A DNA stretch of 64,000 bases from positions 131,349,023-131,413,022 of the forward strand of contig CM061231.1 in NCBI GenBank assembly GCA_030844895.1, read 5' to 3'. The position numbers were made by a program, and so were the translations under genes. This document shows, piece after piece, positions 53,901 through 62,837 of the stretch (within the stretch, counting starts at the first letter, position 1; each line of letters starts with the position of its first letter). The DNA is from Ambrosia x helenae (lineage: Eukaryota > Streptophyta > Magnoliopsida > Asterales > Asteraceae). The notes beneath the pieces were generated by a model that was not told where the DNA came from, searched no databases, and saw nothing but the letters and a program-made list of their open reading frames with translations.

Positions 53901-54429
53901 ATAGTTTTGATGCCCTGAATTTAGTTTCATTCACAATGGAATGAAATATTGGTTGAAAAGTGGAGGGCATCTGGTCATAAGACCCTGTTTTTGGACTCAA
54001 ACACATAATTATATAATGAAACAAAAGTTTGTATTTTGGTTCAAAATATTTTTTGAATATTGTAGCATGGGAGAGAGTACCTTGATAACCACACTCAGTC
54101 ATGGTTAGATGAATATCAGTGTTAGCAACATGGTCAGGGGCAGTTACATCATCCAGACCCAGTCTTGTTGCTAGTGTGGCTGGTGTGATGGTCAGTTGTT
54201 TCCCTTTTATCTTTGAGTTGAGGGAAATGACCTCATCACCCATTGTAACCGTCTCAGCATTTGCCCAGAACTCATTCAGAGTTTCAGTGTGAATTGGTGG
54301 GTTTATTGTGAGAGCAGTAAAATATTGGGATTTGACGACAAGATCAATGATCTCATCGTATTGGGACCAGCCTTCTTGTTTTTCAAGGAAGGCCCTTTGA
54401 TTGTGTCCCTGTTTTAGAACTAGAGCCAT
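50926..54429 (-). CDS. Extra (post-pol) gene of copia C, 1,167 residues
   Basis: A single open frame starting MALVLKQGHNQRAF. Residues about 1-230 form the domain shared with element B: LVVKSQYFTAL, NEFWANAETV, KYKLLFHYIIMCL and KKKFLLYPRFIMQCI. After this come basic runs (KRKAVQEVE, FKRKRLRKTY) that look like nuclear localisation signals, long acidic serine/threonine/glutamate sequence, a predicted coiled coil near residues 610-660 and another highly charged helical stretch near 690-960. The last 80 or so residues resemble only weakly the end of the B product. No membrane segment, zinc-binding or enzyme motif is seen. The gene is intact in a young element, which implies selection for the product until recently. 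The role is unknown; nucleic-acid binding in the nucleus is my inference. Confidence 0.82.
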   Translation of the reverse strand: MALVLKQGHNQRAFLEKQEGWSQYDEIIDLVVKSQYFTALTINPPIHTETLNEFWANAETVTMGDEVISLNSKIKGKQLTITPATLATRLGLDDVTAPDHVANTDIHLTMTECGYQGTLSHATIFKKYFEPKYKLLFHYIIMCLSPKTGSYDQMPSTFQPIFHSIVNETKFRASKLFFNELVLHHNNTKKKFLLYPRFIMQCIIGELGNEVLVGKISTLNPLTSQAYSRHNKPAAWPEDDQGEQQQVPLKPTSSKLTPPKAKKPKPTKTATHQPKRKAVQEVEMPEHAHEHSALQIDETETPSQSHPSQTPPRAPITVLFKRKRLRKTYQSHSSFETAEQQLSPPIAQTTEPTPQISEQEAIEIAKLLSGLKENVPSDHVSPLQPQQTGDITTTSDMDVDISSPIPRDEGGPESLSPILETLGASEAATTQLPPSGGSEDRSNIPKTSDVATTDEGLMPEVGNPQYQEKEVHERTELGLAHDLTETVLIEGNIRDSDDSISLDDVSHTQTTELTALSEGPVSGVSRLKKPVTPAQVKAHSIPKTPRVASSVQHEDLPKTPPSQQMPTQFPGQTSIDLNQLCSPEGPLYHMMNTLIKNHFQTYTADLELSIKNQFGVIKTKMNDLSNKIDFNSKQIAHLQGQFSQPSASRVKIDESKKGEKIREPKESFQARIRARVALLERDQKDQARKEKLAKQFGVSIEEIEAAEKEDETQTSEESLRHNEETSDDQTSDEESESTEDNPSVADKPSAVVSTSEVNTSKPQTTEPSRTTAPIQPTSDSIRPTSVTTMTVLNPSPISQSTELLEKSLIAANKKAREDQIWKSLEERDDLDLSHEEKLQAYAAELQRQASLDEIAEQDKRQQLVSYITKNSKTKAFTLKGLSMQELTRRAQLLADKVATSKDGKAKRAQIIEELVAEGYGSKASVSRWKEERLMDTYRKYLAAKAANPEKFQTADPSRSVVRTSGISRRTATQKKKAEDNVKTDFKIVLLEGSSVVHSDFDIEEKPLLTQFRDPSTFAYQIQKTIKEKLHTKVVTEHHLPTVQMPDMQQQQGRESHLRLSETEDIQHSGPSTQGTSLVPYSSDFNKSKIPIIRWSLTDNNSVLLTRRDLSSRAYKKISDLKKLSTQDLLTIQHLEPQRGSLTDGQFNQLKNTMYKEIWKIVQDRRNT

Positions 54430-55151
54430 TGTGGTTTGGGTGTTTGATCGAACAGTGGATTTGCAGGTATAGGTTTTGAGAGAGAAGGAGGGATATTTTG
54501 AGTTTGAAAGGATAAGTGTGTAGAAAAGATATTTATTAGAAGTTTTAACCGCTTGAATCTTCTTTATTAGAAGTTTTAAAATCGCCTTTGGTTAAAAATC
54601 TCTTTATCAGAGGTTTTAAACTGATTAGGTCAAACCTCTGATGATGGGAAAAGTCAGATTTGCCCTTTTGACTTAAACTGCTGATGAAGGATTACTTCAT
54701 CAGTAGTTCCCATTTTCTCTTCAGTAGTTTTAACATCTGATGAGAAATGTTTTTATAAATACTTTATTCATAACTTCTGAAGGTTATTTTATCAGAAGTT
54801 ACACACTTTTTCAGAAAATTATCCCATACTGATGATTTTTGTTCATCAGTAGTTTCTCTCATACTGATTTTTGTTTAATCAGTAGTTTGTTTTTCAGAAG
54901 TTTTGTTGCAGACTTTTGTCATTTGTAAGTGAAAACCAAAAAAAGATGGAAAAGGTTAACTTTGGATTCCACCAAGGTAAACAGGATGGAATCAAGGATG
55001 GAAAAAGGAAAAAGAAAATTTTGATGTTTTATGCATAACAGTAGTGATTGATGTAGAAGTTTGATGTAGAGTTGGGTAGAATCAAGTGTTAACTTGGATT
55101 CTAACTGATATGCATATAAAAATAAAAAAAAAAAAAAAATAAAGTAAACAC
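54430..55151. promoter_or_regulatory. Spacer of copia C between pol and the extra gene, with motif palindromes
   Basis: Non-coding, AT-rich. At 54676-54708 AACTGCTGATGAA and TTCATCAGTAGTT form a 33-bp palindrome with a 7-base spacer; the next TTCAGTAGTTTT follows 21 bp later. At 54828-54853 ACTGATGA faces TCATCAGTAGT. More ATCAGTAGTTT, ATCAGAAGTT and TTCAGAAGTTT copies occur up to 54905. The cluster lies just upstream of the extra gene, as in B. Confidence 0.75.
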
Positions 55152-58100
55152 TTACAAATTTAGCATTCCAAGCATGGATACTAACTTCTGAAATGTTGAT
55201 GTGTCAAGGGGCTTAGTGAAGATGTCAGCTATTTGATTAGCTGTTGCTACATGCTTCACCTCAATCTTGCCTTTTTCATAGCAATCTCTTATGAAATGGT
55301 ACCTGATCTCAATATGTTTGGTTTTTGAGAACTGTACCGGATTTTGAATGATGCTAATGGCAGATTTGCTGTCTACAAACAAAGGTGTCTTGGTCTCTTT
55401 GATTCCATAATCAAGAAGTTGATATTGGAGCCATTGTATCTGTGATGTACAACTTGCAGCTGCAATGTATTCAGCTTCAGCAGTTGAAGTTGCAACAGAT
55501 GTTTGCTTCTTTGATTGCCATGACACTAGACAGTTACCCAGGAATTGACAACCACCAGATGTTGACTTCCTTGTCATCTTACACCCTGCATAGTCACTAT
55601 CTGAAAAAGCTGATAACTTGGTATTGCTTGAAGCAGGATACCAAATTCCCAGTGTTGGTGTTCCTTTCAGATATCTGAAAATTCTTTTGACTGCTATAAG
55701 GTGTGATTCCCTTGGTGCTGATTGATATCTAGCACAGACACATGTTGAAAACATAATATCTGGTCTAGAAGCAGTTAAGTATAAAAGGGAACCTATCATG
55801 CATCTGTACATGGTTTGGTCAACCTGTTTTCCTTGATCATCAGGTTCAACTTGTGTGATTGGTGTCATGGGAGTGGAACATGATTTACAGTCATTTAAAG
55901 AAAATTTGTTCAATAATTCTTTAACATATTTTGATTGATGTATAAAAGTTCCATTTGTTTGTTGTTTGATCTGCAGTCCTAGAAAGTACTGTAGTTCTCC
56001 CATGGTACTCATCTCAAATTTTGATTGCATGAGTTTCTTAAAATCATCACACAGTTTTGTGTTTGTTGAACCAAAAATGATATCATCAACATAAATTTGA
56101 ACAAGTAAGACATGATTTCCAACATGTTTAATGAAAAGTGTTTTATCAATGGCACCTCTTGTAAAGTTATTTTTGAGTAAAAAGGTGGAGAGTGTATCAT
56201 ACCAGGCTCTTGGAGCCTGTTTGAGCCCATAAAGAGCTTTGTCCAATCTGTACACCCACTCAGGATGAGAAGGATCCTCAAACCCAGGTGGCTGACAGAC
56301 ATACACCTCCTCTTTGATTTTACCATACAAAAATGCACTTTTCACATCCATTTGATAAACTTTAATTTTGTTGGAAATGGCATAGGCCAGAAATAACCTG
56401 ATGGCCTCAAGCCTTGCAACTGGAGCAAAGGTTTCATCATAGTCAATTCCCTCTTCTTGAGAGTACCCTTGAACTACCAGTCTTGCCTTGTTCTTGATTA
56501 TCATACCAGCTTCATCTTGTTTGTTCCTGAAAACCCATCTTGTACCAATTGGTTGCTTGTTTTGAGGTAAGGGACAGATTTCCCAGACCTGTTGCTTGTT
56601 GAACTGAAGCAGTTCATCTTGCATAGCTTGCACCCAATTATTGTCTTTGAGGGCTTCCTGGTACTTCTTTGGTTCCAACTGTGAAATAAAGGCTGAGAAT
56701 AGGCAAAAGTTGGAGAGCTGGTTTCTGGTAAGAACACCTGTAGCTATATCACCCATGATTTGATCAAGTGGATGATCTCTGTGTTCAATCAGTTGTTGTA
56801 AACCACTGACAGGTGTAGGTGGCTCTTGTTCCTCAAACAAACTACTGAGGTCTATAATATCTGGTTCAGCAGTTTGAGCTTCTTCAGTAGTTGCAGGTGC
56901 TGAAGCAGATGTTTGAGCTTGGCCTTCAGTATTTGTTTGATCAGAAGTTTGAAAAACTTCTGATGGTGTTGTAGTTGACTTAATGACTGTTTGAGGAGTC
57001 CATGGTGCAGGATCCTCATCTTCAAACCTTTGATCACCATAATAAGTAGGTTTGGAAGAAGTAACAGTCTTTTCAGGTCCAAAGTGAAAGTTGTCAAGGT
57101 CAAAGAGTTCAGCAGGATGTGATGGAATAAGAGTGTGTTTTGACTCATTGAACTTGACATTCAATGTTTCTTCTACTATCTTGGTGTGAGAATTAAAAAC
57201 CTTGTAGGCTTTTCTAGTTGAAGAGTAACCAAGAAAGTAACCTGAGTCAACTTTGGCAGCAAACTTTGAAATAGATTCCTTGATGTTCAAGATGAAACAT
57301 TGACACCCAAAAGCCCTGAAAAAGGAGATAAGGGGCTTCATGCCATGAAGAACTTCATAGGCAGTCTTGGAATGTCTCTTGACCACAAGAACTCTATTCT
57401 GAACATAACAGGATGTGTTAACTGCTTCTGCCCAAAAGTATAATGGCAGTCCAGAATCAGCTAACATTGTTCTTGCTCCTTCTATCAATGTTCTGTTCTT
57501 CCTTTCTACTACACCATTTTGTTCAGGAGTTCTGGGAACACTGTATTGTCTAATAATCCCTTGAGACAAACAGAATTCATCCAGAGTTTTGTTCCTGAAC
57601 TCTATCCCATTGTCACTTCTAATGGTTTTGACAGATAGAGAATATTGTTTCTCTACTTGTAGAATGAAGAACTTGATGATTTCAGCAGCCTCATCCTTGG
57701 AAAATAAGAAGAATACCCATGTGAATCTTGAGTAGTCATCAATGATGACTAAGCAGTACTTCTTTTTACCAAGGCTCATAATCTTGACAGGTTCAAATAA
57801 GTCCATATGGAGTAGTTGAAGACATGCAGTTGTTTTTGATTCTTCAATAGACTTATAGGAGGACTTATGCTGCTTTCCCTTTAAACAGGATACACAGTGT
57901 TCTTGACACTGGTATACTTTCAAAGGTAGACCTCTGACCAAGCCCATTTTTGTGACTTTATTTATGGTTTTAAAGTTCACATGGCCAAGTCTCCTGTGCC
58001 AGAGATCTGTTTCTGAAGTTGATGCCCTTGAGAAGAAACAGGCAGTGTTGTTCAATACTTTGTCTTTTTCAATGTCCACTGCATAGACATTACCACATCT

Positions 58101-58388
58101 TTTGGCAATCAGCAAAGTATGATCTTCTATAATCTTCTCTATCAACTTATGGCCTTCTGGTGAGATGATCTTGCATGCTGTCTTTGTGAAAAAGGAAGAA
58201 TATCCTTTATCACACATTTGTGACACACTCAGCAAGTTGTATTCAAGGTTTTCCACCAGATTGACCTTGTCAAACTGTATTTTGCCAGAGGAGACATTGC
58301 CATGTCCTAGCACATATCCCTTAGCATTGTTCCCAAAGGATACAGATCCTTCTCTTTGCTGATAAAGTTGTTTATCAGGTATCTGCAT
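55152..58388 (-). CDS. Copia C pol: integrase, reverse transcriptase and RNase H
   Basis: An open frame of 1,078 codons. It begins inside the protease/integrase boundary; the protease active site YVDSGGSMHMTG at about 58400-58435 is in another frame, so one base is missing (or two extra) at about 58362. Then come the zinc-binding segment LWHRRLGHVNF with CVSCLKGKQH, integrase core MDLFEPV, RSDNGIEF and EQNGVVERKNR with the D, D, E residues, reverse transcriptase with KARLVVQGYS, QMDVKSAFLYG and YVDDIIFGST, and RNase H with FSDSDYAGC, STAEAEYIAA and FVDSKSAISI. All catalytic residues are present. The MDLFEPV segment has E where G is usual. Apart from the protease frameshift this pol looks functional. 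Confidence 0.9.
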   Translation of the reverse strand: MQIPDKQLYQQREGSVSFGNNAKGYVLGHGNVSSGKIQFDKVNLVENLEYNLLSVSQMCDKGYSSFFTKTACKIISPEGHKLIEKIIEDHTLLIAKRCGNVYAVDIEKDKVLNNTACFFSRASTSETDLWHRRLGHVNFKTINKVTKMGLVRGLPLKVYQCQEHCVSCLKGKQHKSSYKSIEESKTTACLQLLHMDLFEPVKIMSLGKKKYCLVIIDDYSRFTWVFFLFSKDEAAEIIKFFILQVEKQYSLSVKTIRSDNGIEFRNKTLDEFCLSQGIIRQYSVPRTPEQNGVVERKNRTLIEGARTMLADSGLPLYFWAEAVNTSCYVQNRVLVVKRHSKTAYEVLHGMKPLISFFRAFGCQCFILNIKESISKFAAKVDSGYFLGYSSTRKAYKVFNSHTKIVEETLNVKFNESKHTLIPSHPAELFDLDNFHFGPEKTVTSSKPTYYGDQRFEDEDPAPWTPQTVIKSTTTPSEVFQTSDQTNTEGQAQTSASAPATTEEAQTAEPDIIDLSSLFEEQEPPTPVSGLQQLIEHRDHPLDQIMGDIATGVLTRNQLSNFCLFSAFISQLEPKKYQEALKDNNWVQAMQDELLQFNKQQVWEICPLPQNKQPIGTRWVFRNKQDEAGMIIKNKARLVVQGYSQEEGIDYDETFAPVARLEAIRLFLAYAISNKIKVYQMDVKSAFLYGKIKEEVYVCQPPGFEDPSHPEWVYRLDKALYGLKQAPRAWYDTLSTFLLKNNFTRGAIDKTLFIKHVGNHVLLVQIYVDDIIFGSTNTKLCDDFKKLMQSKFEMSTMGELQYFLGLQIKQQTNGTFIHQSKYVKELLNKFSLNDCKSCSTPMTPITQVEPDDQGKQVDQTMYRCMIGSLLYLTASRPDIMFSTCVCARYQSAPRESHLIAVKRIFRYLKGTPTLGIWYPASSNTKLSAFSDSDYAGCKMTRKSTSGGCQFLGNCLVSWQSKKQTSVATSTAEAEYIAAASCTSQIQWLQYQLLDYGIKETKTPLFVDSKSAISIIQNPVQFSKTKHIEIRYHFIRDCYEKGKIEVKHVATANQIADIFTKPLDTSTFQKLVSMLGMLNL

Positions 58389-58470
58389 CCAGTCATGTGC
58401 ATAGAGCCTCCACTATCAACATACCATATGCTGTTCAAGCCCCTGGAAACTCTCTGCACATAAAAGCAAA
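58389..58470 (-). pseudogene. Copia C protease segment, out of frame with the rest of pol
   Basis: After the gag stop (58471-58473) a short pyrimidine-containing stretch ends in ATGTGCAG; the frame that follows reads RVSRGLNSIWYVDSGGSMHM, the protease active site. This frame is neither the gag frame nor the main pol frame. Confidence 0.7.
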
Positions 58471-61047
58471 TTAGTTAGATTTGGAAACCCAAGCCTGTTT
58501 GGCTTTGGGTTTGCTCTTGAGAACAGTTACAGTTTGTTCTTGACTAGGTTGAGAAATCCATGTCTTTTTGGCAATGGATTTTTCATTAAGAACCATGGTG
58601 GTATCCTTCTTAGGACCACCATCAACCTTGGTCATCAGTAGTTCTACCATGTTCTTTAGATTTTGAATCTCAGCAGTTTGTGAAACTGCTGATGATTCTG
58701 GTCTAACTACTGACAAGGAATTTTGAGAAAAAGATTTTGGTTGAGATTTTATCTTTTTCTGAGAAAAGGTGTTTTCAGGTTATTGTTTCTTGGGTTTAAA
58801 GACTTTTTCATAATCATTTCTGATTTGATTTCCCACAACCTGTTGTTTAAATTTTTGATTGAACTGAATTCCTTTTCTGTATCTACAAAATTCAGTTTTG
58901 TGGTTGAACAGGCCACAAATTTCACATTCTTTTGCCTTTTGTTTTTGATCTAAAGGCAAATTTCTGACATTTGTGAAAAGATTTTGCTCATCAGTAGTTT
59001 TCAGGTTCTCAACTCCTGATGTAGATAAAACTACTGATGGCTTGTTGTCAGATTTTGTAAATACTTCTGAAGTACTTTCTTTAAAAATGCCAGGATTTCT
59101 GTTTAGAAAGTTTTCATGGAAAGATGTGCATTCTTTCCCTTCAGAAGTTTCATTTGAAACAATTCTTCTCCCATCTTCAGTAGTTTTGGGAGAAAAATCT
59201 GTTGGTGTTTCAACATGATGGTATCCTATGCCAAACTTCACATTTGAAGCACTTTGTTTGTTTAGCAATAGTTGATACCCCCTACAAGATTCCACCCATT
59301 TTTCACAAGTGATCCTGGTGTCAGCAAGCTCTTGTCTGACATCTCCCAGGTCATTTAGCATCATTTTGATTTGTGCTTGGGTTTCAATAGCAGAGTCAGT
59401 TAATTTAGAGACTTCTTTTGTTTTAGCACACAGTTTTCTTTCTAAATCACATTTTATCTGTGTGTATTTTCTCTCTAAATCATTGGCTTTGCCTTGTAGG
59501 TGCAGATTTGTCTCTCTTATGAGACCAAAAGTTTCTTTGCAAGAATTTGAGCAAAGTTTTGTCAAAGATTCTTTTGATACCTGAGACAATGCAGATTTTG
59601 AGGTACAGCCTTCAAATGCCATTAAGGCAAAGTTCTTTCTGCCATTGTCTGGTTCTCCCCAGTTGATGTCAAACACTTTGTTGTCTGCATCAGGATTGCA
59701 CTCTGTGGTGTCATAAGGGAGACTGCTCCAGTCAACATACCCTGAGGTAAAGAGACTTTGTTGAGGGGGTTGTTGAGGCTGTGGAGGAAGTGGAGCAGCT
59801 GGAAAGGGAGGGATTGATTGTTGGCTCTGCATCTGTTGAGCAGGCACTTGAACATATTGTACATGAGGCATATATTGCTGTTGAGGAGCTTGTGCCTGTA
59901 CAAAATGAGCACTCCCTTGAGTTCCATTGTTCCTATTATAATTGGGGTTATAGTTATTTCCAGATTGTGATTGGTTAAAGCTAGAGCTTCTACACTCTCT
60001 AGCAAAGTGTCCCAACTTCTGACACTTGTGACATCTCAATTTAGATTTGTCAAAACCAATTTTTGTATTACTGGTCAATCCTGGAAATTTCCTTCCTGAC
60101 CTTTTATAAAACTTGTTAGTTTTAATGCTTAGCATGGCCAGTTGGTGTAAAATGTCCATTTCTTCTAAGTCATCACTGCTAAAATTTTTCAAATCATCCA
60201 TGATAAAACATAGATTATCAGCAGTTTGACTTTGGTCATCATTGTCATAACCTGGGAAAGATCTTTCTGATGAGATCCCAGTGGTTATGTCAATATTGTC
60301 ATAAGATCCATAGGAACAAGTTGGTGAATCTTGTCCCAAAAGTGATGTACTACCTGGTAGGTAGTCATCAGCAGTTTTACCAGAAGTTTGTAATTTCTTC
60401 TTTTGATCAATTTCTCTCTCAAAAGTAAGTAATCTCCCATGGAGTTTTGTAAGAGTGAGGGAGCTAAAATCTGGTGAGGATCTTAAGACAATGGAGTAAG
60501 TTTCCCATTTGTCAGGTAAAGACCTTAAAAATCTATGTAACATAGATACTGTTGTATAGGTCTGACCATTTAACTTTAGCTCAGAGATTAATGAGGAGAA
60601 TCTTTCAAATTGTTGAGTCAAAGTTTCCCCATTAATATAAGCAAATGTTTCATATTGTTGAGCTAAAATCTCTCTGGTGTTGGCAATCACCTCTTCAGTT
60701 CCTCCAAACTGTTCTTTAAGACAGTCCCAAAGTTCTTTGGCACTTTCACAATGTAAAAGGCCAGAGTATATTTCATTTGGGAGAGCCATTGCCAACATAG
60801 AGAATGCTTTTGCATCTAGCTCAAGTTTTAGGAAATCCTCATCTGTATAGTCTTTGGGTTCCTTTGGAATCCCTTCTTTAGTTTCAAGATTTATATTTAC
60901 TGGTTTGTGAGGACCATATATCACAGATCTCCAACAACCTGTGTTGGTTTGTGACAAGGTATGTGCCATTCTCTTTTGCCATATGTTGTATTCATTTCTC
61001 ACAAGCATGGCAGGTTTGGTGGCAGAACCAGTATTATGTGGATCCAT
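58471..61047 (-). CDS. Copia C gag, with one in-frame stop near the C-terminus
   Basis: Starts most likely at the ATG at 61047 (MDPHNTGSATKP, similar in place to MDPW of B); the frame is open to 61134. The capsid-like region has NEYNIWQKRMAHTL, AKELWDCLKEQFGG and LPDKWETYSIVL. A zinc knuckle CHKCQKLGHFARECRS lies near residue 345, then Q/P-rich sequence, a helical region and a second cysteine/histidine cluster CEICGLFNHKTEFC near residue 735. A TAA at 58780-58782 interrupts the frame; after it the same frame runs on for about 100 codons to KQAWVSKSN and a stop, the C-terminal form also seen in B. So the TAA is a late mutation or a regulated stop. Normal SIRE-type order and length, shorter than B gag. 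Confidence 0.85.
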
Positions 61048-61193
61048 TTTAAAGAGTATAGATTTGTCAGATGACTCTTTTAAGTGATGGATATTGATAA
61101 AAAGTGCACTTTTGATCTTTTTATTGAATATCAATAAGAGCTTTGTGTCTGATTCTCAATTTGTTAGATTGATATGTGATCAGATAAACCAAA

Positions 61194-61205
61194 GCTCTGA
61201 TACCA
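61194..61205 (-). other. Primer binding site of copia C
   Basis: TGGTATCAGAGC on the minus strand, two bases inside the 5' LTR; initiator tRNA-Met type. Confidence 0.9.
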
Positions 61206-61207
61206 AT

Positions 61208-61924
61208 TGTTGGATCAGTTTGCTCTTTTATGCTAAGTAAGAACTTGCTATCTTGACACTTAAGTGTTTAGCAAGTCCTTGTAAATCAGATTATAAGCAC
61301 AACGGAATGTTATAAGTTAAAGCAACACTTTTTACACTAAGGCAGAGTTATAACTCCCCCTTGATGTTTGAAACTAATGAATGACAAAGTATTTATTATG
61401 AATCTAAGCTTGTAAATGAGAATTAGATACTTAGACAGATTCACAATAAATACAGAAATGGAATAGAACAGTGAGAGTGTTTTGAAGGATTTTTCTATTA
61501 AAATCAATGTCTAAAATAGAAGGTTGAAGCCTCCTATTTATAGACGTTTACATGCATGTATCTTGCCTAAAAAGCAAGTACAGAAACTACAGTGACAAGT
61601 TGCACAAGTTGCAACATTGAAAGAAACAAATACAGCTAAAAGTAATATTAAACAACAAACTACTGATGCAAAAAGGCGGTGGGAAATATCTATTTCTAAG
61701 TGCTGATGAAGGACAACTACTGAAGAGTAGTTTTGTCTTCAGTACTTCTGAAGTGAACTTGTCTGGTTTGGACTTCAGAACTTCTGCAACTTCAGCACTT
61801 CTCATATCTTCTAATCAGCAGTTTCTTGTCTTCTCTTCAGTACTTCTATACTTAGCCAAAATGACAGAAGTGAATTAGACTAAGGTTTACAAAAGTGGTT
61901 TCACCAATCCTCTTTGTCCTAACA
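61208..61924 (-). repeat. 5' LTR of copia C
   Basis: 717-bp partner of 50168-50884, with the motif cluster at 61655-61880 and the TATA box (minus strand TATAAATAGG) at 61533-61542. CTAAT follows at 61925-61929. Confidence 0.93.
61533..61542 (-). promoter_or_regulatory. TATA box of the copia C promoter
   Basis: TATAAATAGG on the element strand, about 110 bp downstream of the motif cluster 61655-61880. Confidence 0.6.
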
Positions 61925-62060
61925 CTAATATCGCTTGAAAAAATATCGTTATCGAAATCATCTTATTGTAAAAATGTCTTGAGATCACCGTTCAAAAAAT
62001 TAATAAAACTCATTGGGTATGGTGAAGATTTGAGTATATTAAAATGGTCGAGTAAAGGTT
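61925..62060 (-). pseudogene. PIF/Harbinger nuclease, N-terminal piece
   Basis: Minus-strand sequence next to copia C reads DDFDNDIFSSDIS and then joins, across the CTAAT duplication, to KLFKEIIEGAEVEDTTTSS at 50167. An acidic start like this is common in plant PIF nucleases. The start codon is not certain. Confidence 0.5.
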
Positions 62061-62566
62061 TTTTTTTTTTTTTTGTGAGTGTAATTTGGAGTGGAGGATA
62101 TGCTGAAGATTTGAGTGAATTAAAATATCATTATCAAAAACCCTTTTCTCAACAAAGGACAATTGGTTTGGTTTCGACCGTTGCCAACAGTGAAAAAGGC
62201 TTGGATTTAATCACTTGCCACTCGGTTACTTCTTGCCAAGATGGTAGTCGTTTGGCCTTTTCTGAGTGGGTGATGGCGGTGTTAACGTGCGGCAACCATG
62301 AGTGCCCCGCGGCGCCCCTAGGACTTGATCTATTTTATTCCTGCATCCTTTTTTTTTCTTATTGGCGGTTTTCTATCTGTTTTATAGTGTTTGTTTGTCT
62401 ATTATTTCATGTGCAGTTGGGGGTCTCTATTAAGCCAATCTCTCTATCTTCGATCATGGATTGGAGTAACGTTTTCCTATATTCCACCCTCTTCAAACCC
62501 TATCAATAGCTTTGCTATAGATGATATTTACTTGGCTCAATTGTTGCTGTTGTTGGTTTGTAAGTA
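62061..62566. other. Flank of the Harbinger gene, no gene seen
   Basis: Begins with a T-run at about 62059-62076. A degenerate direct repeat (GTGAAGATTTGAGTATATTAA at about 62022 and CTGAAGATTTGAGTGAATTAA at about 62103) is present. Probably the 5' region of the Harbinger element. Confidence 0.4.
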
Positions 62567-62582
62567 GTAGCATAGCATAGAT
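62567..62582. repeat. SINE target duplication, left copy
   Basis: GTAGCATAGCATAGAT here and at 62822-62837. Confidence 0.85.
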
Positions 62583-62821
62583 ACCAATGAAGTAGTGGCG
62601 GAGTGGTTGTGGAATTACTTAATGTTCCTTCTGACCCAGGTTTGATTCCTACGCTCCTCATTATTTTCTACGGCATCCAAGTGAAGAGCGGATACGGGTG
62701 GAGGTCGGGTTTCCACGCATCTGGGAGAACTAATGGGCTGGTGAAGGTCAGCTAGTCGACCTTGGCCACAACGCCCAGTGTCACGATGGTTGGCAAGTCG
62801 TTCATTGCCATTAAAAAAAAA
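62583..62821 (+). mobile_element. tRNA-derived SINE
   Basis: About 240 bp. Box A-like AGTGGCGGAGTGGTTG near 62595 and box B-like GGTTTGATTCC near 62640 form an internal RNA polymerase III promoter as in tRNA-Leu/Ser-type sequences. The element ends in a short A-run and is flanked by 16-bp perfect target duplications, as expected for LINE-driven insertion. It has no coding capacity. Confidence 0.85.
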
Positions 62822-62837
62822 GTAGCATAGCATAGAT
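62822..62837. repeat. SINE target duplication, right copy
   Basis: Second copy of GTAGCATAGCATAGAT. Confidence 0.85.

Larger units (their letters stand above)
50168..61924 (-). mobile_element. Ty1-copia element C, full length (11.8 kb), SIRE-like with an extra gene
   Basis: LTRs of 717 bp at 50168-50884 and 61208-61924 differ at only three sites by eye, and CTAAT duplications flank them, so insertion is recent. Minus-strand order: LTR, primer binding site, gag, pol, spacer with palindromes, extra gene of 1,167 codons, polypurine tract, LTR. Gag has one in-frame stop and the protease region one frameshift; pol from the integrase on and the extra gene are open. It lies inside a PIF/Harbinger nuclease gene. 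Confidence 0.93.

Noticed and set aside
61895..62509. 204-codon plus-strand frame
   Set aside because: It starts in the LTR of copia C and crosses the insertion junction and a T-run, so it cannot be an original gene.
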